NCBI RefSeq assembly: GCF_001956695.1
Contig: NZ_CP019070.1
Location: 2,542,001 to 2,606,000, forward strand
Origin: Poseidonibacter parvus
Lineage (GTDB): Bacteria > Campylobacterota > Campylobacteria > Campylobacterales > Arcobacteraceae
Direction of reading: 5' to 3'
Length of the DNA stretch: 64,000 nt
The stretch's first letter is position 1. Every line of letters starts with the position of its first letter. The notes below the pieces were generated by a model. It made no database searches, had not been told where the DNA came from, and saw only the letters and a program-made list of their open reading frames with translations. Below are positions 36,541 through 44,205 of this stretch, one piece after another. Made by a program: the position numbers and the translations under genes.

Positions 36541-37908
36541 TACATACTTAGGATCAGCACACCCTGCTGGTCCATAATGACACTCATATTTTGGTTGTTT
36601 AGTTTCAACAGACCATTTATTAGCTTTCATTAAAACTTCTTTTGATACTAATGAATTTTGAACTTTTACATCAAAAATATAATCAACAGCTTTATTTGGA
36701 TCCCAAATTTTACCATCTAAGAATTTATTATATTCATCAACACCATCTTTTTTCCAAGCACTTGGAGGTAATTTATAATCAACTTCTGCAGCAACTTCGG
36801 CAAATAAATCTGGTCTATATACTTTTTCAATTAAAGCTTTCATATCAACTGGTTTATCAAGTTGTCCCCATCTATACATTTGAGTTACAAACCACATACC
36901 ATGTGAATAGAATGGATATGCTGCATAGTTATTTGCAAATACGTTAAACATTGGGTTTGCAGAATCTACACCTTTATTATAAAGGAATGTTCCAGACATT
37001 GATTTTCTTAATACATTTTTAGGAGCTTTAACATAGTTTTTCTTAGCTAAGTAACCAATTGCCTCTTCTCTGTTTTCCCAAGATTCATCAAGCCATTTTT
37101 GAGCTTTAATAACTGCTCTCATAACTGCTTTAGTTGTTTCTGGGTTTTTCTTAACAAAATCAGCTCTTGCTTGTAAAACTTTTTCAGGATTATTATTCCA
37201 AATATCGTAGTTAGTAACTAATGCAGAACCTTTACCTTTAAGTACGATTCTTGAATTCCAAGGTTCACCAACACAGTAACCTTCAATATTTCCAGCAATT
37301 AAGTTTGATGGCATTGTTGGTGGTGGGAAAGGTTTAATTGTACAATCTTGGTCAGGTCTAATACCAGATGAAGCCATCCAATATCTTAATTCATAGTTAT
37401 GCGTAGAAACTGGGTGAACCATACCAAAACTTAGTGGCTGATATTTATTCCCTTCTTTAGCTCTTTTTGCATCAATATATTTTTTTAAAGATTCAGCAGA
37501 TACTGGTCTTTCAGTTTTATCTAAACCATATTCTTCCATTTTTTCAATAATATTATTACCATAAGTAATCGCATTACCATTAAAGTCTAAAGATAATAAA
37601 GCTTGTAAGTGAGCATTACCATTGATTCCTAATGTTGCAGCAATAGGCATTCCTGCTAATGCATGTGAAAAGTCATATTCTCCAGAAATTACTTTTTGTT
37701 GAATTCCTGGCCAACCACCACCTTCTTTTGCAACATGTACATCTAAACCTTCAGCTTTAAAAAAACCTTTTTCTTTAGCTATTACTAATGGAGCACAATC
37801 TGTTAAGGCAATAAACCCTATCTTTAACTTTGTTTTCTCCGGTGCAGCTAATAATGTACTTGCAACTAACGATAATCCTAAACCAACTTTTACTACTTGC
37901 TTAATCAT
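36532..37908 (-). CDS. nrtA: nitrate ABC transporter, substrate-binding protein
   Basis: Periplasmic nitrate-binding protein of 458 residues with a cleavable signal peptide (QVVKVGLGLSLVASTLLAA). The mature part shows the NrtA/CmpA family sequence: KLKIGFIALTDCAPLVIAKEKGFF, GGWPGIQQKVISGEYDFSHALAGMP, PFPPPTMPSNLIAGNIEGYCVGEPWN and MWFVTQMYRWGQ. It delivers nitrate or nitrite to NrtB-NrtD. A TATAAT lies about 65 nt upstream of the ATG, and AAAGGGGAAG is the ribosome site. Bicarbonate (CmpA) is an alternative ligand, but the neighbours argue for nitrate. Confidence 0.93.
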   Translation of the reverse strand: MIKQVVKVGLGLSLVASTLLAAPEKTKLKIGFIALTDCAPLVIAKEKGFFKAEGLDVHVAKEGGGWPGIQQKVISGEYDFSHALAGMPIAATLGINGNAHLQALLSLDFNGNAITYGNNIIEKMEEYGLDKTERPVSAESLKKYIDAKRAKEGNKYQPLSFGMVHPVSTHNYELRYWMASSGIRPDQDCTIKPFPPPTMPSNLIAGNIEGYCVGEPWNSRIVLKGKGSALVTNYDIWNNNPEKVLQARADFVKKNPETTKAVMRAVIKAQKWLDESWENREEAIGYLAKKNYVKAPKNVLRKSMSGTFLYNKGVDSANPMFNVFANNYAAYPFYSHGMWFVTQMYRWGQLDKPVDMKALIEKVYRPDLFAEVAAEVDYKLPPSAWKKDGVDEYNKFLDGKIWDPNKAVDYIFDVKVQNSLVSKEVLMKANKWSVETKQPKYECHYGPAGCADPKYVTK

Positions 37909-37973
37909 CTCTTCCCCTTTAATTTTTTATATTAATTTTTAAGATAGGAAAATTCTAACAGAAATTTTTAATG

Positions 37974-37979
37974 ATTATA
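37974..37979 (-). promoter_or_regulatory. -10 box of nrtA
   Basis: TATAAT on the minus strand in the context TTGTATAATCATT. Two copies of the nitrate-cluster element lie upstream of it, at 38012-38030 and 38084-38100, in the opposite orientation to nrtA. Confidence 0.5.
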
Positions 37980-38011
37980 CAAAGTAGATGTTTATTATTT
38001 ATACATTTTAA

Positions 38012-38100
38012 CTTAAATTTACATAATATAAATCTATTTAAGAAAGTTTTATAGTAAAACTTCTTGATAAGTCTTTTTATAATCTTAAAATTACATAAAA
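38012..38100 (+). promoter_or_regulatory. two copies of the nitrate-cluster element upstream of nrtA
   Basis: CTTAAATTTACATAATATA (38012-38030) and CTTAAAATTACATAAAA (38084-38100) match the element found before narK, nasA1 and nirA. They lie in the nrtA-DUF2071 gap. Direct sequence observation; binding is inference. Confidence 0.4.
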
Positions 38101-38117
38101 AGTATATTTATTGACTT

Positions 38118-38780
38118 TCATATCCTTTCTAATGTATTTGTAGTGACATTAATTTCTTTACAATAAAAAGTTTGAGGGTATTGAGAGTTAATTTTATATT
38201 CATCTAAAACCAACAAATTACTATTCTTTGTAATAGCACTACAAAGAGACCAAGGTTCATGACTGATATTAGCTTTAAAACTAATTCCTAAGTATTTATT
38301 TACAAAAAAATATCTATTTGTACTCCAATTTGCAAAGGTATTGGCTTCAGGTATTTTTGCTTTAGAAACTATTTCATATTCTGTTTTAAATTGTAATTTT
38401 GAATTTCTATAAGAAGATACAATATTTTGAATACTATTATATTTACTTATTCTATATGGTAAGCCATATAAAACCCTTGCACCTAAAACTGATATTAAAC
38501 TGTCTACATCTAAACTTAGAAATAAAACTCCTGGTTTATTATCGTGTATAATATATGTTCTTACATTTAATTCATTATATTTCTTAAACCAAATAATATT
38601 TCCCGTTGACTTATGTTTTACATCATTCATAGTCATTGAAACTAAACCTAAATAATATTTACCATCAAAACTATCAAACTTACAGTTTTTTGGAAGATAT
38701 GATTTAAAAGCATCTATATCTGAAATCTCAAAATGTTGAAATAATAAATCTTTCCAAGTTTGTTTCCATCCTTTTTCCAT
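38118..38780 (-). CDS. DUF2071 (YqjF-like) protein
   Basis: A 220-residue cytoplasmic protein of the DUF2071 family, whose members have a beta-barrel-like acetoacetate decarboxylase-related fold. The typical run is visible: W-x-DLLFQHFEI near the start, LP-x-FDSFDGKYYLGLVSMTM, YNELNVRTYI, KPGVLFLSLDVDS, GARVLYGLPYRIS and LCSAITKNSNLLVLDEY. No biochemical function is established. It lies between nrtA and narK with its own AAGGATA ribosome site; a link with nitrate use is not shown. Confidence 0.78.
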   Translation of the reverse strand: MEKGWKQTWKDLLFQHFEISDIDAFKSYLPKNCKFDSFDGKYYLGLVSMTMNDVKHKSTGNIIWFKKYNELNVRTYIIHDNKPGVLFLSLDVDSLISVLGARVLYGLPYRISKYNSIQNIVSSYRNSKLQFKTEYEIVSKAKIPEANTFANWSTNRYFFVNKYLGISFKANISHEPWSLCSAITKNSNLLVLDEYKINSQYPQTFYCKEINVTTNTLERI

Positions 38781-38870
38781 AAATATCCTTTTTGTGATTT
38801 ATATAATTGTAATCAAAAAAGAATAAGTTTGGTAGCCAATTTTTGTCTTTTAATCGCAAGAAGAATAAAA

Positions 38871-38901
38871 CTTAATTTTACATTAATATATTTTGTATAA
38901 T
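38871..38901 (+). promoter_or_regulatory. narK promoter with nitrate-cluster element
   Basis: CTTAATTTTACATTAATATA (38871-38890) followed by TATAAT at 38896-38901. The core TTTACA ends 13 nt before the -10. A second, weaker copy, CTTATAATTACATTAAA, is at 38966-38982 just before the ribosome site. Confidence 0.5.
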
Positions 38902-38991
38902 TTGCAATTGTTTACTAAATATACAATATTACTTAGTAATAAAGTAATAATTCATATAGAATAAACTTATAATTACATTAAAGGGAATAAA

Positions 38992-40272
38992 ATGGCAGGA
39001 TTAAAAGATTTAAAAGGTAAAGGGCACGCACCAACATTGTTTATGGCCTTCCTTTACTTTGATATGAGTTTCATGGTTTGGACAATGTTAGGACCTCTTA
39101 GTACAGAGATAAGTGAAGCTCTAGCTTTAGGTGGTCATATTATGACAGCAGGAGAAAAAGCTACACTACTTTCTCTTCCAATTCTTTCAGGAGCAATACT
39201 TAGAATTGTACTTGGTTTTGGAGTTGACAAGATTGGTGCTAAATTAACAGCGCTTATTTCACAATCAATTGTTATTGCTGCACTTTTAACAGCATTTTTA
39301 CAAGGTGATAATATCACATATAACCAATTATTAATTGTTGCACTTGGTCTTGGTTTTGCTGGAGCTTCTTTTGCAGTTGCACTTCCTCAAGCTGGTCAAT
39401 GGTATCCACCAAAACTTCAAGGTGTTGTTTTAGGTATTGCAGGTGCTGGTAATATTGGTGTTGTTATTGATTTCTTATTTGCTCCTAAAATTGCTGAAAT
39501 TTGGGGATGGGATGCTGTATTTGGTGTTGGTGCATTTATGGCTATTATTGTATTAGTTGCTTATTTCTTCCTAGCACAAGATGCTCCAGAAGAAGTATAT
39601 AAAAAGAACCCAAAGAAGTTAAAAGATTATGTTAAACTTTTAAAAGATAAAGATACTTGGTGGTTCTGTTTATTCTATGCTGTTTCATTCGGTGGTTTCG
39701 TTGGATTCGCAGGATATATGAAAGTTTATTTAATGAATACATATCAAATAGATATGGCAGCATTTGGTATTGATGTACTAGATGAAGGAAATGTAAAAGT
39801 TATTGCTGGATACTTTGGTGCTTTATGTATCTTTGCAGGTGCTATTTTAAGACCAGTGGGTGGAGCGGTTGCTGATAAAATTGGTGGTGTTAAATCATTA
39901 TATTTCTTCTATGGTGTTGTTGCGTTATTAGCAATTATAAATGCTACTATCGAATTACCATTCGCTGTTGCAATTTTTGTATTATTCTTAATCATGGCAA
40001 ATCTTGGTATGGCAAATGGCGCTGTGTTCCAACTTGTACCTCAAAGATTTGGTAAAGATATTGGTATTATGACTGGTATTGTAGGATGTGCTGGTGGACT
40101 TGGTGGTACTGCTTTAATTCAAACACTTGGTTGGTCAAAAGGTGCGTTTGATGGATATACAGCTGGATTCTTAATATTTGCAGTTGTTGTATTTGTAGCA
40201 ATCTCAGGAATCTCACTTGTTAAAACAAGATGGAGAACTACTTGGGGTGTAAGCGCAGGTGGTAGAATATAA
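38992..40272 (+). CDS. narK: nitrate/nitrite MFS transporter
   Basis: Inner membrane NarK/NasA-type (NNP) transporter, 426 residues, about 12 helices. The nitrate signature glycine-rich segments are visible in helix 5 (GAGNIGVVIDFLFAPKIAE region) and in helix 11 (GIVGCAGGLGGTALIQ). An Arg in helix 2 (LRIVLGFGVDKIG) and another in helix 8 (LRPVGGAVADKIGG) fit the substrate-binding pair. The short form is NarK1/NasA-like, favouring nitrate-proton symport. Together with nrtABD it gives two nitrate uptake routes. AAAGGGA precedes the ATG. Confidence 0.94.
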   Translation: MAGLKDLKGKGHAPTLFMAFLYFDMSFMVWTMLGPLSTEISEALALGGHIMTAGEKATLLSLPILSGAILRIVLGFGVDKIGAKLTALISQSIVIAALLTAFLQGDNITYNQLLIVALGLGFAGASFAVALPQAGQWYPPKLQGVVLGIAGAGNIGVVIDFLFAPKIAEIWGWDAVFGVGAFMAIIVLVAYFFLAQDAPEEVYKKNPKKLKDYVKLLKDKDTWWFCLFYAVSFGGFVGFAGYMKVYLMNTYQIDMAAFGIDVLDEGNVKVIAGYFGALCIFAGAILRPVGGAVADKIGGVKSLYFFYGVVALLAIINATIELPFAVAIFVLFLIMANLGMANGAVFQLVPQRFGKDIGIMTGIVGCAGGLGGTALIQTLGWSKGAFDGYTAGFLIFAVVVFVAISGISLVKTRWRTTWGVSAGGRI

Positions 40273-40294
40273 AAAGAGCTTAGGCTCTTTTTAT
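40269..40294 (+). terminator. terminator after narK
   Basis: An 11-bp perfect stem (ATAAAAAGAGC / GCTCTTTTTAT) with a TTAG loop overlaps the narK stop codon. A second hairpin, 40301-40310 with 40319-40328 (ATTAAAGCTT / AAGCTTTAAT), follows immediately before the next gene, so read-through may be regulated. Confidence 0.65.
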
Positions 40295-40351
40295 ATTTAG
40301 ATTAAAGCTTTAAAACATAAGCTTTAATTTAAGTATAAAAAAGGTGATAAA

Positions 40352-41977
40352 TTGAGTAAAGCAACTATTTCAACTTCAGGTTTTTCATTAGCAAAAAGAC
40401 AAGAACTAACAGGTGATGATTATTATGAAATTAAACAATTTAACGATTTAACAATTGCTGTTGTTTGTGATGGTGTTGGTTCAGCTGAAGAAGGAGCCCT
40501 TGCTGCTAAAAAAGTTACAAATCATTTAATCACAAATTTTAAAAATATTCCAATAGCTTGGAGTATTGAAAAAGCTATCAAAACTTTTATTTCATCAATT
40601 AATTCAATTTTATATGCACAATCAATTAAAGATTACGAAAGACCAGAACTAGTAACTACAGTTACTATTTGTGTGATTAAAGGTAATAGATTATATGCTG
40701 CAAATGTGGGTGATAGTAGAATTTACTTATATAGAAATAAGGAATTAACTCAACTCTCACATGACCATAATGAAGAAGGGATGGATAGTGTTTTAACAGA
40801 TGCCATTGGAATAGATAAAGATGTAGAAATATTCTATTTTGAAAATAATATTCATAAAGATGATAAAATTTTAATGTGTAGTGATGGCTTGTACTCTTTA
40901 ATGAGTGAAAATATGCTCACAAAACATCTTGTAAATGGTGCTTATCATATTGTAAAGAAAGCCAGTTCTCTTGTAGAAGAGAATCTTCCAGATGATACAA
41001 CAGCAGTTATTTTAGAAATCAATGAAATTGATCAAGTACAAAAATATAAAGACTTACCTCTTGATATTCCTGAAAAACTGCAAAAAGGTGATATTTTTGA
41101 TGGCTATAAACTTACACTTTCATTAATCCAAAATGACAGAACTTGGGTTTGTGAAAAAAATTCTAAAGAGTATGTAATTAAATTTGCACCTTATGAAGCT
41201 TTGGAGAATGAAGAAATTCTAGATTTATACACAAAAGAAGTTTGGAATGCAAAAAGATTGAAAGCAGGATTTTTTCCAAAATCAGTAGTACCAAAACAAA
41301 GATCAGCTAGATACTATATTATGACAAAACTAGAAGGTATTACTTTAAAACAGTATTTAAAAAAACGAACTTTATCTATTGATGAATCTATTACACTTAC
41401 AAAAACATTGTTATCAATGAGCCAATATTTACTAAAATTCAATCTTGTTCATGGAGATATAAAACCTGAAAATATAATAGTAATGCAAAGAGATGGGAAA
41501 AGGATATTTAAAGTAATTGATTTTGGTTCAATAACAGAGATATTTTCAATAACAAATAAAGCAGGAACACCTTCATATCTTGCACCTGAGAGATTTCAAG
41601 AGTCTTCTATAAATGAACAAACAGAGCTTTATTCAATTGGAGTTACTTTATATGAAGCCTTAACCGGTGAATTTCCTTATGGAGAAATAGAACCTTTTCA
41701 AAACCCAAGTTTTAAAAATATAAAGTTTCCACAAAAATATAATAGTAATATTTCTCTTTGGCTAGAAAGTATTATATTAAGAGCAACTTGTGTTGATCAA
41801 GAACTTAGATATTCAAATTATTCACTAATGAAATTTGAACTTGATAATCCAGAAAAAGTACAAGCTTTTTTCAATAAAAACACTCCCTTATTAAAAAGAA
41901 ATCCATTACTAGTTTACAAAGTTTTATTTGGAATATCTTTATTACTTAATTTCTATTTATTTATTAGATTTTTTTAA
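40352..41977 (+). CDS. PP2C phosphatase-protein kinase fusion with C-terminal membrane anchor
   Basis: A bifunctional 541-residue protein. Residues 1-230 are a PP2C-type Ser/Thr phosphatase: VVCDGVGSAEEG (Asp 40), AANVGDSRIYLY (Asp 121), CSDGL (about 176-180) and DDTTAVIL. Residues 250-500 are a Ser/Thr kinase: VIKF with Lys 277, Glu 296, VHGDIKPENI (HGD replacing HRD, Asp 369, Lys 371, Asn 374), IDFGS (Asp 390) and TPSYLAPE. The glycine-rich loop is not recognisable. One membrane helix closes the protein (about 517-540). The start is TTG with AAGGTGA. Such fusions occur in nitrate assimilation clusters of other proteobacteria (PA1782-like in Pseudomonas, from memory), so control of nitrate use is likely; the target is unknown. 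Confidence 0.88.
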   Translation: MSKATISTSGFSLAKRQELTGDDYYEIKQFNDLTIAVVCDGVGSAEEGALAAKKVTNHLITNFKNIPIAWSIEKAIKTFISSINSILYAQSIKDYERPELVTTVTICVIKGNRLYAANVGDSRIYLYRNKELTQLSHDHNEEGMDSVLTDAIGIDKDVEIFYFENNIHKDDKILMCSDGLYSLMSENMLTKHLVNGAYHIVKKASSLVEENLPDDTTAVILEINEIDQVQKYKDLPLDIPEKLQKGDIFDGYKLTLSLIQNDRTWVCEKNSKEYVIKFAPYEALENEEILDLYTKEVWNAKRLKAGFFPKSVVPKQRSARYYIMTKLEGITLKQYLKKRTLSIDESITLTKTLLSMSQYLLKFNLVHGDIKPENIIVMQRDGKRIFKVIDFGSITEIFSITNKAGTPSYLAPERFQESSINEQTELYSIGVTLYEALTGEFPYGEIEPFQNPSFKNIKFPQKYNSNISLWLESIILRATCVDQELRYSNYSLMKFELDNPEKVQAFFNKNTPLLKRNPLLVYKVLFGISLLLNFYLFIRFF

Positions 41978-41981
41978 CAAC

Positions 41982-42021
41982 TGTTTATTTTTTATATAGG
42001 CTATTCTTAACTTTACATAAA
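41982..42021 (+). repeat. 40-nt block shared with the nirA upstream region (copy A)
   Basis: This stretch matches 44120-44159 at about 34 of 40 positions without gaps. It starts with TGTTTATTTTTTATATAG and ends with TTTACATAAA. It lies 55 nt before nasA1 and probably represents a duplicated promoter region. Confidence 0.6.
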
Positions 42022-42034
42022 TATAGTGTATAAT
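42006..42034 (+). promoter_or_regulatory. nasA1 promoter with nitrate-cluster element
   Basis: CTTAACTTTACATAAATATA (42006-42025), then TATAAT at 42029-42034. TTTACA ends 11 nt before the -10. The ATG is at 42076 with AAGGTAA as ribosome site. Confidence 0.5.
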
Positions 42035-42075
42035 TTCTTTTATATTAAAGAATGTAAAGCTTAAGGTAAGTAAAA

Positions 42076-44064
42076 ATGGTAAAATCTGTATGTGGATATT
42101 GTGGTGTTGGATGTGGAATCGAATTTGAAGAAGATAAACTTCTTGGAGATTTAGCCTATCCTGTAAATGAAGGTAAACTTTGCTCAAAAGGAATATCAGA
42201 ACTAATTAGTATTCAAACTCCTTCAAGATTACTGCGTCCACATCAAAGAAAAAATATTAATGATGAATATAAAGTTGTTTCATGGGATGAAACAATAAGT
42301 ACAATTGCTGAAAAAATTAAAAGCACTTCGAAAGAAAAAATCGGAATTTATTTATCAGGACAATTATTAACTGAAGATTATTATATTGCTAATAAACTAG
42401 GAAAAGGTTTTATAGGAACTAATAATGTAGATACAAATAGTAGAACTTGTATGTCAAGTGCAGTAAGTGCACATAAAAAAGCTTTTGGAATTGATTATGT
42501 TCCTGTTCGAATGGAAGATGTTCATCATGCAGATTTATTAATACTTGCAGGTGCAAATACTGCTGAAGCTCATGTTGTTTTTCATAATAGAATAAAAAGA
42601 GCAAAAAAAGCAGGATTAAAAATCGTTGTTATTGATCCTAGATTTACAGATACTGCTAAAATTGCAGACCTTCATCTTCCTTTAAAACCAAATAGTGATA
42701 TTGATTTTTTTAATCTTGTTTCAAAAAGAATTATAGATGAAAATCTTGTGGATGAGGAATTTGTTCTATCTCATGTAAATAATTATGAACTTTTAAAAAA
42801 TAAATTCAAAAGAATTCCAACAACAAAAATGCTAAAAAGAACAGGCTTGACAAAAGAGCAATTTGAGCAGTTTTGGACTTTATATAAAAATTCACCAAAT
42901 ATTATAAGTGCTTGGACAATGGGATTAAATCAATCATCACAAGGTGTTGATAAAAACTTAGCTTTAATAAACACCCATTTATTAAGTGGGAAAATATTTA
43001 CAAAAGGAAATGGTCCATTTTCACTAACAGGTCAACCAAATGCAATGGGTGGTAGAGAAGTTGGTGGTTTATCAACTATGCTTGCTGTTCATTTAGGTTT
43101 TGATAAAGAAGCTATTAAAAAAGTATCTCAATTTTGGAATACAAAAAACATTGATACAAAACCAGGTCTTACAGCTACACAGATGATGGAAGCAAAACTT
43201 GATGTATTAATTATTTGTCATACTGACCCTATTTATCATTTGCCAAATAGAAATAAAATGGAAAAGCTTATCAAAGAAATTCCACTAGTTGTAGAAATCA
43301 ATGCTTATGAAAACTCTGAAACTGCACAGTTTGCACATATAAGACTTCCTGCTGCTCCTTGGGGTGAGAAGGAAGGTACTCAAACTAATCTAGATAGAAC
43401 AATAACAAAACAAGAAAAATTAACTCGTACATCAATTGATTGTAAACCAGATTGGGAGATTTTCCAATTAATAGCTCAACAACTAGGTTTTAAAAATGCG
43501 TTTAATTTTAAAAACCCTCAAGAAATATTTGAAGAGTATCAAGAGATGACAAAATTAAATCCTCATTTAAATATGTATGATATATCATATAAAGATGTTG
43601 GGAACAAGCCATTTATTTGGGGAGAAGATATTAGAAAAAATAAAAAGTTTTTTACAAAAGACAAAAAAGCAAATCTACATTTTGTAGAAAATAAATTGTT
43701 ATCTGAAAAAGCCAATTTAAAATATCCCTTTATTTTATTAACAGGAAGAACAAGGGACCAATGGCACAGTGGTACTAAAACAAATCTGCCTAAAACTCTT
43801 TTAAAATTTAAAGATTTAGATTTTTGTGAAATACATCCAAAAAATGCAAAAGCTTTAAATATAAAAGATGACGATGTTATAAAAATATCTTCAATTAGAG
43901 GTGAAATAATTTCAAAAGTACTAATAAGTGACAAAATTAGAATTGATACTATTTTTGTTCCTGTTAGTAATAGAGAAATTAATTACTTAACCAATGATTT
44001 ATATGATAAAGAATCTTTACAACCAGATTACAATCACTCAGCAGTAAAAATAGAAAAAGTATAA
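42076..44064 (+). CDS. assimilatory-type molybdopterin nitrate reductase, short paralogue
   Basis: A 662-residue Mo-bis-MGD oxidoreductase of the NasA/NarB group. The N-terminal [4Fe-4S] site is Cys 6, 9, 13 and 36 (CGYCGVGC ... LCSKG). The molybdenum ligand is Cys 125 in SRTCMSSAV, the pattern of nitrate reductases. LAGANTAEAH, VVIDPRFTDTAKIADLHLPL and WTMGLNQSSQGVD follow, and the MGD-binding C-terminal barrel starts near LLTGRTRDQWHSGT. No signal peptide, so it is cytoplasmic. It has no C-terminal 2Fe-2S domain. A longer paralogue lies 3.3 kb downstream; which one reduces nitrate in vivo is open. Confidence 0.85.
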   Translation: MVKSVCGYCGVGCGIEFEEDKLLGDLAYPVNEGKLCSKGISELISIQTPSRLLRPHQRKNINDEYKVVSWDETISTIAEKIKSTSKEKIGIYLSGQLLTEDYYIANKLGKGFIGTNNVDTNSRTCMSSAVSAHKKAFGIDYVPVRMEDVHHADLLILAGANTAEAHVVFHNRIKRAKKAGLKIVVIDPRFTDTAKIADLHLPLKPNSDIDFFNLVSKRIIDENLVDEEFVLSHVNNYELLKNKFKRIPTTKMLKRTGLTKEQFEQFWTLYKNSPNIISAWTMGLNQSSQGVDKNLALINTHLLSGKIFTKGNGPFSLTGQPNAMGGREVGGLSTMLAVHLGFDKEAIKKVSQFWNTKNIDTKPGLTATQMMEAKLDVLIICHTDPIYHLPNRNKMEKLIKEIPLVVEINAYENSETAQFAHIRLPAAPWGEKEGTQTNLDRTITKQEKLTRTSIDCKPDWEIFQLIAQQLGFKNAFNFKNPQEIFEEYQEMTKLNPHLNMYDISYKDVGNKPFIWGEDIRKNKKFFTKDKKANLHFVENKLLSEKANLKYPFILLTGRTRDQWHSGTKTNLPKTLLKFKDLDFCEIHPKNAKALNIKDDDVIKISSIRGEIISKVLISDKIRIDTIFVPVSNREINYLTNDLYDKESLQPDYNHSAVKIEKV

Positions 44065-44075
44065 CTTCTAAACTT

Positions 44076-44120
44076 AATTTTACATTAATTAAATAAAATT
44101 TATCTAGTTAATGTAAAATT
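44076..44120. repeat. 13-nt inverted repeat downstream of nasA1
   Basis: AATTTTACATTAA (44076-44088) is repeated exactly inverted as TTAATGTAAAATT (44108-44120), 19 nt apart, so the nitrate-cluster element occurs in both orientations. As RNA it could fold into a stem followed by GTCTATTTTTTAT, and may also be the nasA1 terminator. Confidence 0.55.
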
Positions 44121-44173
44121 GTCTATTTTTTATATAGTCTAACTTTAATTTTACATAAAATAAAGGCTAAAAT
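44120..44173 (+). promoter_or_regulatory. nirA upstream region: block copy B, element and possible -10
   Basis: Copy B of the 40-nt block (44120-44159) includes the element CTTTAATTTTACATAAAA (44143-44160). TAAAAT at 44168-44173 is a possible -10, with TTTACA ending 12 nt before it, matching the 11-13 nt spacing before narK and nasA1. Confidence 0.45.
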
Positions 44174-44205
44174 CATAACAATAAATATACTTTGGAGTTA
44201 TGACA

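Noticed and set aside
42000-44205. NasR/ANTAR-type two-hairpin antiterminator leader before nasA1 or nirA
   Set aside because: Only one AT-rich inverted repeat (44076-44120) is present and the paired hexaloop hairpins expected for such leaders were not found.
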